A DNA stretch of 64,000 bases, taken from Petunia secreta. Its lineage: Eukaryota > Streptophyta > Magnoliopsida > Solanales > Solanaceae. Shown piece by piece: positions 10,380 through 22,424 of this stretch. The DNA lies in NCBI GenBank assembly GCA_029990175.1, contig JARKIP010000065.1, positions 25,708,501 through 25,772,500 on the forward strand. Direction: 5' to 3'. Numbering within the stretch: position 1 is the first letter of the stretch; each line of letters starts with the position of its first letter. The notes under the pieces are model-generated. The model was not told the origin of the DNA, searched no databases, and saw only the letters and a program-made list of their open reading frames with translations. A program made the translations under genes and the position numbers.

Positions 10380-12784
10380 GTAATAGTAATAATAATAGTA
10401 ACAAAATAATGGGGAAAGGAATTTTTAAAAGTGTAGGCTCAGGTATGTATTATTCGGCTAGAGGTTAGGGACGTCGGTACGGGTGCGAACACGCCGGCTG
10501 GTCGTGTTGCCATGCCAAGTGCCGGTCCCACCACTCCATCGCCGGCTCGTTTTGCAACTACGGCTCATACAAGTCATCATAGCCTATTTGTTTTAGGGAC
10601 ACGGGAATGGGGCCTGTTCAAATGTAGTATCACGTTCGAACCATTGTATAGGCCTCAAATAAATGTGCATAATTATTCTCCTCAGCCGTTATTGGTATAG
10701 AATCCGTCAATTCATTGCATTTCCGTCAAATCCTTGTGTACGCCTCAAATTAAAATATTTTAATAGGCCAGGGTGTATATTTTAGTATGTGCTCCAAATC
10801 AATCTCCACATTCCGTAATAGATAAAAAAATTTCCATAATAGGTTTCTGCACTAAAGAGCTCAGTCAATGCATAGATAAATTCAACAACACAGATTAATT
10901 AACCAAAAATGTCACGAGTCAACACAGTTAGGCAAGGAAACAAAAGTACGTATCTAGTTCCTCGCCGCATAAAGACCCAAAACATCAGAGAAAGCATTTA
11001 ACGGTGAAAGCCCAGCCGCTGAAAAGAGCAAGCAGAGCAGCGACAAACATCATCCCAATGCGTGGGAATCAACAGGATTGTAGCGAAGGGTCGGAGATGG
11101 AGGAGCGACCACCAGTGGTTAATGTCGCTGCAATACCAAAGCCGCCTTCGATCCCCATCCCAAATCAGAGAGATCCCGTAATCAAAATCTCCACAAACGA
11201 ATTAGAGAAACAAAGCAATAAAGACTGGTCCTCAAAATCAAGAAAAACAGGTGGGTTAAGGGAGTGGCATTGGTCGAAAAGGGTGGAGGAGCGACTGCCG
11301 ATCAGCGGCGCCGCTGCGACTCCACCATCGAATCTCCCTCTCTTCGCATTTCCTGATCAAAAAATGAAAAAAATCAACACGGGCTGTCGAAAATGGTATT
11401 TTTCTACTGGTGTCACCACCTGACCCGTTTACCCGATGTCCCCTTTGGTTTTGATTTGTACCCTATTCCCGATCTCCGTACTCCTCTGTGCGTGTGTGTA
11501 TTTGTGTATCTGGTTGCTACTACTATGTGTGTATAGGTGTTTGTGTAATAGAAGGAGGAAAGGGTTGGTGATGACGGTGTATAGTGGAGTATGTGGGTGT
11601 ATATTGTATGGTGGTACTGATGAGGGAAATAAAGGGCGAGTGTGTATGTGGAGATAGGGAAAAGGAGATGGGGGTATATTTTTTTTGTATGTACTGATTG
11701 TTGAAAGGGTGTGTGGATGATCGGAGAAGAGGGAAATTGGATGGTGTGTTGGGTGAGGAAGAAGACAAGGATGTGCGTTCTAGTCCGTCCGTGTGTATTG
11801 TATGGATTGTGTATATGTACAGATTTTGAGAAAAAAAATTGTCGGGGAATTGGAGAGATTAGGGGGATTGGGGATTGATTTTGGGATTTTAGGAGATTGA
11901 GGAATTTTTGAATTATTTCCAAAATGGGGAAGGTTAGGGTGTGATTTGGTGAAGATAAGATATGGGGGGATGAACTTGGACTGATGTAAAAACATGGAAG
12001 ATATTTAAAATATCCAAAGCATGAATTTTGTTAGAAATGTAGTCTATGTGCAAAATAAAATTTGAAGGAATACATCAAAAAAATATATTTTGTACAATAA
12101 ATATGTAGAAAAATGAATGAATCTAGACGAACACATGTCTAGGTTCAAAAGAAAAGATGATTTTAAAATAATAGAAAAGAAATATTTTGGAATAAAATAA
12201 TTATATAAATATTCAAGAGAATTTGAACTAAATGATTGGAAGAAAGTCGCAATTGATTTCTAACAGAATGGATGTACCTAGACGGACTCTTATCCAGGTT
12301 TGTAGGAAATTTAACAAAAGGAGAAGGAAAATAAGTAAATAGACAAATGGACATTCTCTTTAAATTGGCCAATGTTTAATTTAAAGGTGTAAATAAAAAT
12401 ATAGATATACATATTTTATAAAATGCACAAATAATTAGTAAATAAACTCAAGTAAAATTATTTAAATATAAGTCATCACAAATAATTGCTAATGTGCACA
12501 AATGATCACAAATCGATACAAATTGGACATGTAGCCTAATGATGCAATTATGTGATCTATTATGAATGTATTAAATCACACAAATATTCACGGTTCGACG
12601 GATAGCCTAAATGATACAAAATTACGTAATATAGACACATTTAGGTATGTAATATATATGTAGGGGATAACGCACGTAAATGCATGATTTCTAATGCACA
12701 TTTTGCATAAATAGTCAAATTGCAGCTTTAAGTTAAATTATAGCCAATTTTTAGAAAAAATGAGGGACAAAATTGGGTGTCAAC
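9862..12784 (-). repeat. 5' LTR of N (2.9 kb), Ogre/Tat-like
   Basis: Its minus-strand start TGTTGACACCCAATTTTG and end GCGACA correspond to the ends of the solo LTR B (20197-22419). Both share an ATT-type microsatellite and a block around GCCATGCCAAGTGCC. The frames seen within it (for example the Thr/Pro/His-rich one at 11922-11413) are not supported as genes. The flank at 12785-12789 (actaa) would be the TSD, but its partner is out of view. Confidence 0.7.
10304..10400. repeat. (AAT)n microsatellite in the LTR of N
   Basis: About 30 AAT units, interrupted by a few AGT variants. The related LTR B has its own ATT run at the equivalent place. Confidence 0.95.
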
Positions 12785-12849
12785 AACTAAAACTACACCA
12801 ACAACCACCGATACACCATAACTGGCCATGCATAGGCACCAATAATAGC

Positions 12850-13012
12850 TCAAAAAAACTACTACCACTACGGCAAGGAGGTAAATCACAATAAAAAATT
12901 AACTATACTCCAACAGGGAGCCAGATCATACTAATGATCAATGTACTATGGCAAAGAGCTAAATCTTAACAAAAATTAAATGTACTCCGGCAAGGAGCTG
13001 AATCACATCATA
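12850..13012. repeat. Imperfect about 45-bp tandem repeat downstream of L pol
   Basis: The motif CGGCAAGGAG followed by a CTAAATCA-like segment recurs in diverged form four times (about 12872, 12918, 12950 and 12981). It lies in the untranslated 3' part of L. Confidence 0.6.
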
Positions 13013-13039
13013 ACTCATAATTCAAAAAGAAAGATTTAA

Positions 13040-15003
13040 ATATAATCTTCAAACCTTTAAAGTTCACATATCTTGTTCCTCAAACAAATAGGATATCTTT
13101 TCTTCATGTCATCCTTGGCCTCCCACGTAGACTCTTTTGAATTATAATTACACTACAACACTTTCACCGAAACTACATCTTTTGTTCTTAACTTTCTAAC
13201 TTGTCTATCAAGAATCTGGATTGGTACCTCTTTGTAAGCTAACTCTTTGTTAATCTCTTATGTGTCGGCAAGAATAACATGTGCTCATCATGAATGTACT
13301 TTCTAAGCATAGACACTAGAAAATAGGATGGACCGAAGACAATTCAACGGGCAAGGGCAACTCATAAGCCACTTTACCCTTCTTGCTCAAAATCTCATAA
13401 GGTCCGATAAATCTAGGACTAAGCTTTACCTTTTTACCGAACCTCATAACTCCCTTCATAGGTGACACCTTTAGGAACACCATATAATCTATGTTGAACT
13501 CTAAGTCTCGGTGCCTCTTGTCAAAATAAGACTTTTGACGACTCTGAGCCGCTTTAAGCCTTTCCTTTATTAACTAAATTTTCTCTAAAGCTTCATAGAA
13601 AAACTATGGGCCAAGTAACTGCACCTCTACTGGTTCAAACCAACCTAGTGGAGATTTACACCTGCGCCAATAAAACACCTCATACAGAGCCATCCCAATA
13701 CTAGCTTGATAACTATTATTCTAGGCAAACTCGATGAGTGGCAGGTGATAATCCCAGTTACCTCTAAAATCAATAACAGAAGCTCGCAACATATCCTCGA
13801 GGGTCTAAATGGTCCTTTCTGCCTGACCATCAGTCTGCGGATGGAAAGCGGTGCTCAAGTAGACCTTAGTTCCCAACTTTTTCTTGAAAGCTTGCCAAAA
13901 ATGAGCTGTGAATTGAGGACCTCTGTTAGAAATAATCGAGACTGGGGTGCCATGCAACTTAACAATTTCTTTGATTTATAATAGGGCATACTGTTTAGCA
14001 GTGTCGGTCGTTTTTACTGGTAGGAAATGAGGTGACTTTGTATGTTTGTGTACAATCACCTAAATTGAATCATGTTTATGATACGTGCGAGGCAAGCCTA
14101 CCACGAAGTCCATGTTTATCACCTCCCATTTCCACTATAATATCTCTATATCTTGAAGTAGACCACATGATCTTTGATGTTCTGCCTTGACTTGCTGACA
14201 ATTCAAACATTTAGTTGTATGATCTGCCACTTGCTTCTTCATATCCAATACAGCTCTTTAAAGTCTTGGTATATTTTAGTAGAACCTGGGTGAATAGAGT
14301 ACCTCGAGCTGTGAGCTTCTTTCATGATGGTTTTCCTGAGATCATCCACGTCTGATACACATAGCCTACCATTAATTTTCAAAATTCCATCATTGCCTAA
14401 AGTGAAAGCCGTTATTTCTTTTCTTCGAACCCCTTTTTTTATCTTCACCAAGTATGGATCCTCATCTTGGTTAGCCTTAACATGTGCAACAACTGACGAA
14501 CGTGCTAAGGCATAAGAACCTACATCTCCTTCTTCTGTCTCATCCAGTCTGACCTTATCATTTCCCAGCTTCTGCATCTCTCGGCCTAACTGTCTCCTCT
14601 GAACTAATAAATGAGCTAAAGCACCCATTGACTTTTTACTGAGTGCATCTGCTACCACATTAGCTTTGCCCGGGTGGTAAAGGATATTTATGTCATAATC
14701 CTTCAATAACTCGAGCCACCTTCTCTGCCTCAAATTTAGCTCTCTTTGCTTGAAAATATATTGGAGACTCTTATGGTCTATGAATATATCAGCACAGTCC
14801 CCGTACAAGTACTGTCGCCATATCTTTAAAGCAAATACCACTGTAGCAAGCTCTAAGTCATGGGTGGGGTAGCTCTTCTCAGTATTTTTCTGGTGCCTGG
14901 AACCATAGACAACAACCTTTCCTTCTTGCATGAGAACACAATCAAGCCCTACTCTAGAAGCATCGCAATACACAATGAATCCATCCAAACCTGTTGGCAA
15001 TCC
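13040..15003 (-). pseudogene. L pol remnant: RNase H, integrase, chromodomain
   Basis: An open segment (15000-14239) contains RNase H (VYCDASRVGLDCVLMQ, then IDHKSLQYIF and NVVADALSKK) and the start of integrase with an HPGS zinc-binding motif. Further down, in broken frames, follow NMDFVVGLPR, SNRGPQFTAHFW and HPQTDGQAERTIQTLEDMLR, which supply the integrase D, D and E. Near 13245-13050 a chromodomain follows (ILDRQVRKLRTKDVVSVKVL, then ESTWEAKDDMKKRYP). Chromodomains read histone marks and are thought to steer chromovirus integration. Several in-frame stops are present. Reverse transcriptase is missing: protease joins RNase H directly near 15000. Confidence 0.75.
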
Positions 15004-15300
15004 ATACCCATGATTGCATCAAATTCCACCATTTCTAACTCTATAAGATCAAATGTTGTATTTCGGCATTGAACTGAGATTGTGAAACCCCGATAAACTT
15101 TTGTTGCTTTCACTGGATCTCCAACTGGAGTAGGTACTAGGAAGGACTCACTTAGATGTTCATGTTCTAACCCAAATCTCATGGCAAAATACGGAGTGAC
15201 ATAAGAATATGTATAACCTAGATCAATCAAGACATACGCATTTTGTGAATTAAATTGAAGTATACCTGTGACAACTGCTGGAGATGCCTCTGCACTTTGA
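14990..15300 (-). pseudogene. L aspartic protease remnant
   Basis: The segment reads LIDLGYTYSYVTPYFAMRFG, later LVPTPVGDPVKATKVYRG, then DAIMGMD. This is the Tekay/Del retropepsin pattern, in which the usual active-site neighbourhood is IDPGST; the Asp is kept but Gly-Ser is changed to Gly-Tyr. It ends abruptly where the RNase H sequence begins, in another frame. Confidence 0.7.
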
Positions 15301-15436
15301 CAATGAAGTGTAGTGTATAAGCAGGGTTGTCCCCCTCCTTGGTTGACTGAGCCTAAACCTATACTTGCCCCACGCCCAGCCTGATTCTGAGGGCCATGAG
15401 CTTGGGGTGGTGCAACTGCAGTAGTAGAAGAACCTG

Positions 15437-16727
15437 CTAGACGTGATACTCCCCCATTAAAGGCTCGCTACAACTTTGGGCAATTAAATTTGTAGTTCCC
15501 CTCTTCAAGACAATTGTAACAACCTCGAAAACCCATCTTACACGGCCCTTAATTGTTCTCTTTAGAATTACTACAAATATCACAATTAAGTAGCTGCTGG
15601 GTGACACTGCCTTGACTCTGAATAACAGGAGATTGAAGAATCTGATTTTGATAGGACCTGCCACCAAGGTTCTGGTTCTGACAAGACTGATTCCCGAAGT
15701 TCTGGTTCTTCTTGAAGTACGACCCACTACCTGACTGGTAAAAGGACTGAGCTAGTGCAGATGTAGCCTTGTGAAATGAGCTCTTTCCTCCTCTCATTGA
15801 ACCATTGTAACCGCCCGATGATCGGGTTCTCTTGTTATTGTAGCTTTCCTTTTCATCTCTTCTTTGTTGTTTCTTCCTTTCCAAGTGCTTAGCAAATCCC
15901 ACAACAGAGGAAAAAGTTGTCATACCTGCTGTTGTTGCCACTGTTGCCGCTGTAGTGTCCTGAATGTGATTACCCAATCCATTAATGATATTATTAATCT
16001 TTGCCCTTTTTGTCTGAATCATATTAGGAGCGCACTTAGCTAGCTTGGAAAACTCCATCTGGTATACTTCTACACTCATTGATCGCTGTTTTAGTTGCTT
16101 AAACTGGGTAGCCTTGGCTGCTTTATCTTCTTATGGTATAAAGTTTGTTGTGAATGCCTCCTCAAATTCCCCCGAAGTAGGCAGACTATAATCCTCATCT
16201 CTTTTCCTTTCCCATATCTAGAACCATGAGCCTGCAGTACCCTTACGCTGGTAGTCAGCCAACTCAACAGCCTCATTATCAAATGCTTTCACCATTTGGA
16301 GTGCCCTTATAACTTTCTCAAGCCATAACATTGCGTCTTCACCAACCTTGGTACTGTAGAACTCTGGTGGTTTTAACATGAGGAACTCATGTGCCCTGGA
16401 GGTTATAGAACTTCCTTTTCTGTTTCTCAGAGATGGTTTCTCATCTCCCTTAGGACCCTCAGCAGCCATGATTGTGGTAAACATCTCCATAGCCCCTCTC
16501 ATTGCATTAAAAGCCTCACCCATCCCTGGTGGCAAGAAAACATGAGCTTGAACAACAGGTGGGGGTGGCAGTTGGATCTGGTTAGCTTGCTCATATATCT
16601 CAACCCACTTATCTGGTTCAACCTGGGGCACTGGAGTCTTCTTAGTTGGCTTACCCTTCTTACTTTTCTTAGTTTTACGCTGAGCCACCATAGCAGTAAG
16701 GGTTTCTTGATCAGCTGCTGGAGCATT
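15437..16727 (-). pseudogene. L gag (interrupted by A)
   Basis: A Tekay-type capsid gag. It begins with a Lys-rich stretch (16691 on), a Pro-rich linker, then FLMLKPPEFYSTKVGEDAML and AVELADYQRKGTAGSW, which correspond to the usual capsid signature. A stop follows at about 16218. The next piece (16079-15549) has EVYQMEFSKLAKCAPN and a Gln/Asn/Ser-rich tail. The zinc knuckle near 15500 reads CYNCLEEGNYKFNC, with Asn where the zinc-binding His should be. The gag start (ATG at 34247) is on the far side of element A. Confidence 0.7.
16723..16727 (+). repeat. TSD of element A, left (gcatt)
   Basis: Identical to 34216-34220 on the other side of A. Confidence 0.9.
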
Positions 16728-17499
16728 TGATGCAGCCCGAACACGTGTTGATCAAGTGTTCGATCCACCGAGACGAAGCTGCTGCACGATGTCCACATTC
16801 ATTTGGCTTGGTCGAAGGAAAGCAACTACTCCGAAGCTGAGTACCCGAGATCAAGAACCGAAGACGTCATCTACAAGCTTGAGCTCAAAGAAGGGAGTGA
16901 CCGCACCCCACCCGAACACTCAACATCGACGCTGAAGTAAAAATAAATGACCGAAGGAAGAGCGAACGATGTCAAAATGAGCTGAGCTGAACAATTGAGC
17001 ACCAAAGTAAAGAAGCTCGAGCTCAAGTGTGCGAGATCAAGTGTTCGGTTGAAGGAGTAACCGAACACTCACTTAGGCAGCCCTGCGTACTCCTATTGGT
17101 CGCCTGTGACCATTTACTGTCTTATCCATAACGTAGCCTATAAATACTCCATTTACATTTCATTTATGGATATTAAATTGTTGAATGATCAAACATAGCA
17201 AGTGCTATTGTGAGTCTCCGATGGAGCCAAACCCCGACGTGAGATTTTAAAGAACTTGTGTCATTCGGTGTCTTCGATTGAACATTTTCTTCTTGGTCAT
17301 TCAGTTTGCAAGAAGCTTGTTCTTCTTGAGGATTGTTGCTTAGTATAGGTGATTGTTGACCTTCATTTGATCGAGCTTTGAGACAAGTTTCTCACTGTTC
17401 TTTCGAATCGAAGCAAGTCTTGTCTTGCTTCAATCTTTTATTTCTTGTTGTTCTTCCGCGCCTTCGTGTTTAGCTAAACCTACGGGTTTGCTTGCACCA
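16728..17499 (+). repeat. 5' LTR of A
   Basis: 772 bp, TGATGCAG...GCACCA. The promoter has a conserved CAGCCCTGCG and ATTGGTCGCCTGTGACC block followed by a TATA box. Confidence 0.9.
17139..17146 (+). promoter_or_regulatory. TATA box in the 5' LTR of A
   Basis: TATAAATA lies about 60 bp downstream of the conserved ATTGGTCGC block. The same arrangement is found in the LTRs of M, D and E. Confidence 0.65.
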
Positions 17500-17502
17500 T
17501 CT

Positions 17503-17514
17503 TGGTATCAGAGC
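17503..17514 (+). promoter_or_regulatory. Primer binding site of A (tRNA-iMet type)
   Basis: TGGTATCAGAGC begins three bases after the LTR end. This is the common plant primer site complementary to the 3' end of initiator tRNA-Met. Confidence 0.9.
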
Positions 17515-18711
17515 AAGGTTTGAGCTTGTTCTTATAACCTCAAATCCTGTTTGTTATATTCTTGCTTGTGTCTCCAGTTTCAGCTTTCTTCCTTCTTGTT
17601 GATTGTTGTTGCTGTGGTGTTTACAAAAAAAACCAAAAAAGTAGAAAAGAAAAATTTAAAGAATTTTAGTTGATTTGTTGGTTGTTTGTATTAAACAACC
17701 ATTGATTCTTGTTCACCACTGTCCAAGGAGTGATTTGAGTGCCCTACGTACAACATTTGTTGCTAGGGTTTCTTGACGAATTTTTGTACTGTTTTGAGCT
17801 TGGTGGTGACTGTTTTCGAGCCCTTCCATATTTGGTTGTTATCAATGAAATCTGGTGGTTCTTGATTGATTTGGGTGTGTTTTATACTTAAATTTTCGAA
17901 GTTCTATGATTTGAGCCGTGTCCGTACGCTGGAAAATTGTACTGTTGTGACAGTGTACGAACACGAGGAGCTGAATCTTAGCTCAAACAACTTTGAACCA
18001 AATTCCTCCATTGTTGTTGTTACCGGAGTTGAAAAAAGAAACCCAAATTCTGTTAGCAATCGTGGTCAGTGAACGAAGTTAAGTTGTCCGTACGCCGGAG
18101 TAAAACCTTCACTGTTCCATTGAAGAAGAAAGGGGTAAAGTGTAAAGATAAAAACGCCAGGTAATAATTTTGTCGCCTAGAAAAGGGAATTGGATAAGGT
18201 AAAACCCTATCCGTATCGAGGAGGGACCACTCTTGTACGAAGAAGAGTTGGTGTGATCAAAAGGGATTTCGAAGATGATTCGAAGGGTAGATTCTCTTAG
18301 GTTTTCACTTTTCTTGTGTTCGATAAATCTAGTTAGTGGATCTTTAGAGTAATTCTTCCTACTCGAGGTCGTACTAACTCATTTGAGCTTATAGGAACTG
18401 GTGCGTGGGTGACCGAAGTCCAAAATTCGTAGAAAATACTTTGACTTCCTGAAGAGCAGAGTAAGTAGCGTCCGTTCCATCTAGTCGTGTCAATTCACTC
18501 ATCCCGAAGGAGACATTGTAACTTGTCAAATTCGAAGGAACTGAGAGAAGTTGATTAACCGAGGAAGCCATTGGCTACAAGTTCTTGAGTGACCAAAACC
18601 GAACCCATAAATGGAGTGGACCTGAGTGACACCCAACAAAGGTGAGGGGGTGTGTGAGGTGAATTCTAATCTTAACACTTTTGTTGCTCTTTGATTTGTG
18701 CAGGTACCATA
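17515..18711 (+). other. 5' leader of A
   Basis: No gene. The block 18089-18229 (containing CACTGTTCCATTGAAGAAG) recurs in the leaders of D and E. The leader ends in a pyrimidine-rich tract and GTGCAG at 18701-18703, resembling a 3' splice site, just before gag. Confidence 0.75.
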
Positions 18712-20196
18712 ATGGAGGTGATGGCAAAGGCATTGAGAAGCCCGAAGTGTCGTTAGCCGATCTCATGGCTGTGATACAAGGCCTCAGTGCCGAAGTAAGC
18801 GGAGTGAGTGCTCGAGCAGCTCAACTCGAGCAAGGGAGTGCGTCCATGGCCGTAAATGGGTCCGGCGCTGGAACTAGCAACTCCACTCCGATGAAACCTG
18901 AGCTGTTTGCTGAGCTTGTTCGAAAACATCAGTTGAAGAGCGAGGCTATTCGAAAAGAAGTTTTGGGAAATCCCCAAACACAACAAATTTGGGCAATCCC
19001 CAAGCTGGAAATCAACACTTGGGCATTCCCCGAAGTGAAAGAGTACCACTTCCAATGGCCTGAAGATAAATTGAGGTCGTTGATGAAGAGGTAGATGAAG
19101 GAGAATTTCCTGATGCCGAACCTGAATATGAGCTGCCATTTCTTCAACGAAGACAAGCTCAACGAGGTCGTGGAAATTTCCGAGGTCGAGGCTGAGGAGC
19201 AAATGTTGAACGACATATGGAGCATGAGGCTGATGACTATAATGATGAGTATCTCGAACAGATTCGAGGTGCTCGAGATTCAAACTTGAACAGTGTCAAG
19301 ATCACTATTCCACCCTTTGAAGGAACTAGTGATCTGGATGAATATCTTGAATGGAAGCTTAAAATAGAGCAAATCTTCGAAACCAATGAAATGATCGAAG
19401 AGAGGAAAGCTGCCCATACCATTGCTTCGTTCGAAGCGTATGCATCTACATGGTGGGAAGCTGACAAGAGGCATAGACGAAGGAATGCCTATCCCGAAGT
19501 CATTACTTGGACACAGTTGATGAGAGTGATGGATGCTAAGTACTTGAGTGCCAAGTATAAGCAGACTCAATTTCAAAAGCTCTATGACTTGAAGCAAGGG
19601 TCCAAGTCAGTTCAAGAGTATCATGATGAGTTCGTGAGAATTCGATTGAACCTTGATCTGGAAGAAGATGAAGAGCAAGCCACTATTCGATTCAAAAATG
19701 GCTTGGCTCGGGATGTGTCATCTCAGTTGAGACTCCAAGTGTACCACACGTTGGAAGATGTGTTCGAAGCTACTACCGAAGCTGAGAAATGGGTGAAGGA
19801 CGATAAGGCAAACCGGTATTGAAGAGTCACTACTTTAACTCCTTTGAACCGAGGTAAAGAATGGATTTGTCCTAATCCAACAAGTGCTAACACTGTTCGA
19901 GATTCGAAAGAAACCCTTCGAAAGGGGTGTGACCGGTAACCAACCAAGAGAAGTGGGAGGTAAAGTTCAACTTAATTCTCCTAGTGCTTCAAGTATACAG
20001 TGTCATAAGTGCAAAGGTTATGGTCACATGGCAAAAGAGTCTCCAACTCGCAAGATTATGCTTGTGCTCGACAATGGAGATGTTTGTGAGCAGGCGAGTG
20101 ACACCGAAGAGGAATTTATCGAGGAGATTGACCGAGCTGAACATGATGATGGTCGTGAAGCTTCCGAAGCTGATCATCCAGAAATGTTCCTTGTGG
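18695..20196 (+). pseudogene. Gag of A, broken
   Basis: The coat protein of the element. The N-terminal part reads GIEKPEVSLADLMAVIQGLS and matches D. The codon matching the D start is ATA in A. Frameshifts occur near 18960 and 19217. The capsid part (19217-19822) has PPFEGTSDLDEYLEWKLKIE and NLDLEEDEEQATIRFKNGLA. The zinc knuckle (about 20000) reads CHKCKGYGHMAKES, with Ser replacing the last zinc-binding Cys. A stop lies at 19820. An acidic linker leads to VDHPEMFLVV-like sequence, where solo LTR B interrupts the frame at 20197. Confidence 0.8.
20192..20196 (+). repeat. TSD of B, left (tgtgg)
   Basis: Repeated at 22420-22424. Confidence 0.9.
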
Positions 20197-22419
20197 TGTT
20201 TACAACCAATTTTGTCCCGAATTTTTTCAAAATTATTAAATTATGGTAATATTTTTATAATTGAGGTTTAATTTGAAAATTAAATAAATAATGATAATAA
20301 AAGAGGATCAATTGAAATTTTAAAGAATGTGCTAAATTTGCAAAATCCCTCCAATTTTAACCCACCCGTACAACCTATTTAATTTTTTAAAAATTTTTAT
20401 TAATTGTAAATTGAGGCCAAATCTGCTCACCCCCTAAGAACTAGCCTATTTGTGCAAATCACCTACATATATATACCCTTATCCCAAAACCCTAGGACAC
20501 AACTCACCATTCATCTTCTTCACAATTTCCCTTTCTTCTTTTACACCTTACAACACAAAAAATCAGATCCATACCCACATAAAAACCCCCTACATAGACA
20601 CCTACATACACACGGATAAGCACAACCCCTCCCTTCTTCATCCACACACACATCAAAGATCAGATCACAAAGAGGGGTGGGGTGGCAGCGACGCCGCCAG
20701 AAGATCGACGCTCCTCCACCTCGCCGTGGATCTGTTTACTGTCGCCGTCATTTTTTTTTTCTGATTCATCGGTTCCCTTATCTCGATTCTCGCTAGCCGG
20801 ATTTATTGTACTATTGAGTTTTGTTCTTGATTTTGCCTTATGCTGTTACTGATTGTAGTGGAGATGAATTCGATGTGGTTTTCTGCTCACTTTATTTCGT
20901 TGGTTCATTGTGCCCATTTCTAAAACCAAAAATGAAAAGGAAAGGTAGAGTTGGGGGGAGGGTCGCAGCGGCGCCACCAGTTTCTAGGGTCGGTGTCGCT
21001 CCTCCGTTTGCCATTGTTTAGTTGAGCTCGCGTGGTTCTGTCGGAAATTTGCACCGGTGGACTGCTCTATTTCCGTTATTCAGCTTGGTTCTTTCAGTGG
21101 GTTTCGATTTACCTATGACTATGATAATGGTTGTTTGATTTTTGCTATAGGCTGAGATCCGCTTGTTATAGACGAAGGGTCCAATCACTTGTTTTGACCC
21201 ATTTGTTGTTCTGATGATCCTTCATTTGACCCATTTACTTGGTTGATTTGCTCTGTTACGATACTTTGACCCGTTCACGGTTGGACTACTGTTATACAGT
21301 TGACCCGCGTTAATGCTACACTGATTATGGCTTATGAAAAACATTTTATTTGAGGCTTTACGGACTGATTCGAACGGATACTACACCGTTTTGGCCAATG
21401 AAAAAATACATATACACGTATTGAAGCCTCGGGATTAATTTGAACATGATACTACACTTGAACAGTCCCGTCCCCGTGTCCCTAAAGCAAAAGGCGATGA
21501 TGAATGTATTCACTTTAACGCAAAGTAAGTTGAATAGAGTAACGGAATTGGTACTTGGCATGGCAACACGACCGGCCGGCGTGTTCGCACCCATACCAAC
21601 ATCCCGAGCCTCTACATGACGCGCCATACAAACCTGAGCCTAAAATTTTGCAAAAACAAACCCCCTTTATTATTATTATTATTATTTTTATTACTACTAT
21701 TATATATTATTATTATTAATATTATTATTGTTATTAGTATTATTATTATTACTTTATTAATTTATTATTAGTATTTTATTTTCATTGGTTATTACGCTCT
21801 ATTATCGTACTAATCCAATTTCATTTTGTTTGTTTTGCGAGGTACCTTTGATTGAATGAATATGCTGCTCCCGGGTTCTACCTTTTGAACTTATTCTCAT
21901 TATTTATGTAGTTAGACTTGATAGAATTTGTACAATTTATTTGTAAAATGAACCTCTGATTATATATGATTATTTGATTGATTGCTTTACTTTATAGTCA
22001 TTGCCTTTATATTTCGGAGTTGCCATTTAATAGAACGTCAATTGTGGAGCCAGTTTAGCAAATGCGTGCAAGTTAAATAATTTTTTTTGGAAAAAAGAAA
22101 AGTATTTCAATTAATTATTTTTAGATAAATATTCTAGAAAAGCATATTTTGCAAATGTTTTGGAAACCTGTCGGATTAACCGTTTTTAATGAAATTTCGG
22201 AAGTGCCTTAATAACCTTCTTCCGAAATTAATAAAACCTCTTACTTAGAATCTCTGAAAGACCGTCTCTTTACTAAAATGGAGTTTTTGCACGCATTTGC
22301 TAATTTGGTTCCCTGTTTTCCTTAAATTGGGTAGCGACTCCAAAAACTCCAAAAGAGTTAGTACATCCTGTCGATATTCCGGAATTTATCCTTTTCGGGG
22401 TAATTTTTGGGGTTCAACA
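20197..22419 (+). mobile_element. B: solo LTR, Ogre/Tat-like, same family as the LTR of N
   Basis: It begins TGTTTACAACCAATTTTG, ends GGGTTCAACA, and has 5-bp flanking duplications. It contains no coding region or primer site with a second LTR, so it is a solo LTR left by LTR-LTR recombination. The A reading frame is exactly resumed after one copy of tgtgg. A block on its minus strand around 21560 (GCCATGCCAAGT context) matches the LTR of N. Confidence 0.85.
21667..21765. repeat. (ATT)n-type microsatellite in B
   Basis: Interrupted ATT/TTA run. The homologous AAT run occurs in the LTR of N. Confidence 0.9.
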
Positions 22420-22424
22420 TGTGG
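22420..22424 (+). repeat. TSD of B, right (tgtgg)
   Basis: Matches 20192-20196. Confidence 0.9.

Larger units (their letters stand above)
4360..12784 (-). mobile_element. N: Ogre/Tat-like element, 5' LTR, leader and gag (left end not resolved)
   Basis: On the minus strand it begins TGTTGACACCC at 12784, and the LTR ends in GCGACA at 9862. A GAA spacer and a TGGCGACTCC primer site follow, then a 2-kb leader and a decayed gag that can be followed to about 4360. Very long LTRs, the TGGCGACTCC junction and a gag opening with a DUF7745-like domain are what I know of plant Ogre/Tat elements. The pol region and 3' LTR are not in view. The element sits in the 3' part of L. Whether the minisatellite at 3597-4352 belongs to N is unclear. 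Confidence 0.65.
12785..16727 (-). mobile_element. L: Tekay/Del-like chromovirus, gag-pol part
   Basis: This is the oldest visible layer. On the minus strand it runs from the L leader (34216-34459, right of A) through gag, protease, RNase H, integrase and chromodomain to 12785, where N interrupts it. Gag continuity across A is direct: the gag ATG at 34247 is followed by ten codons to the A insertion, and the frame resumes at 16727, with the AATGC target duplicated. Confidence 0.8.

Noticed and set aside
11413..11922. 169-codon Thr/Pro/His-rich minus frame and its overlapping plus frame
   Set aside because: Inside the LTR of N, low complexity, no homology to gag or pol; chance opening of a biased sequence.
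17866..18072. Small ORF in the leader of A as a regulatory upstream ORF
   Set aside because: Not preserved in the homologous leaders of D and E.
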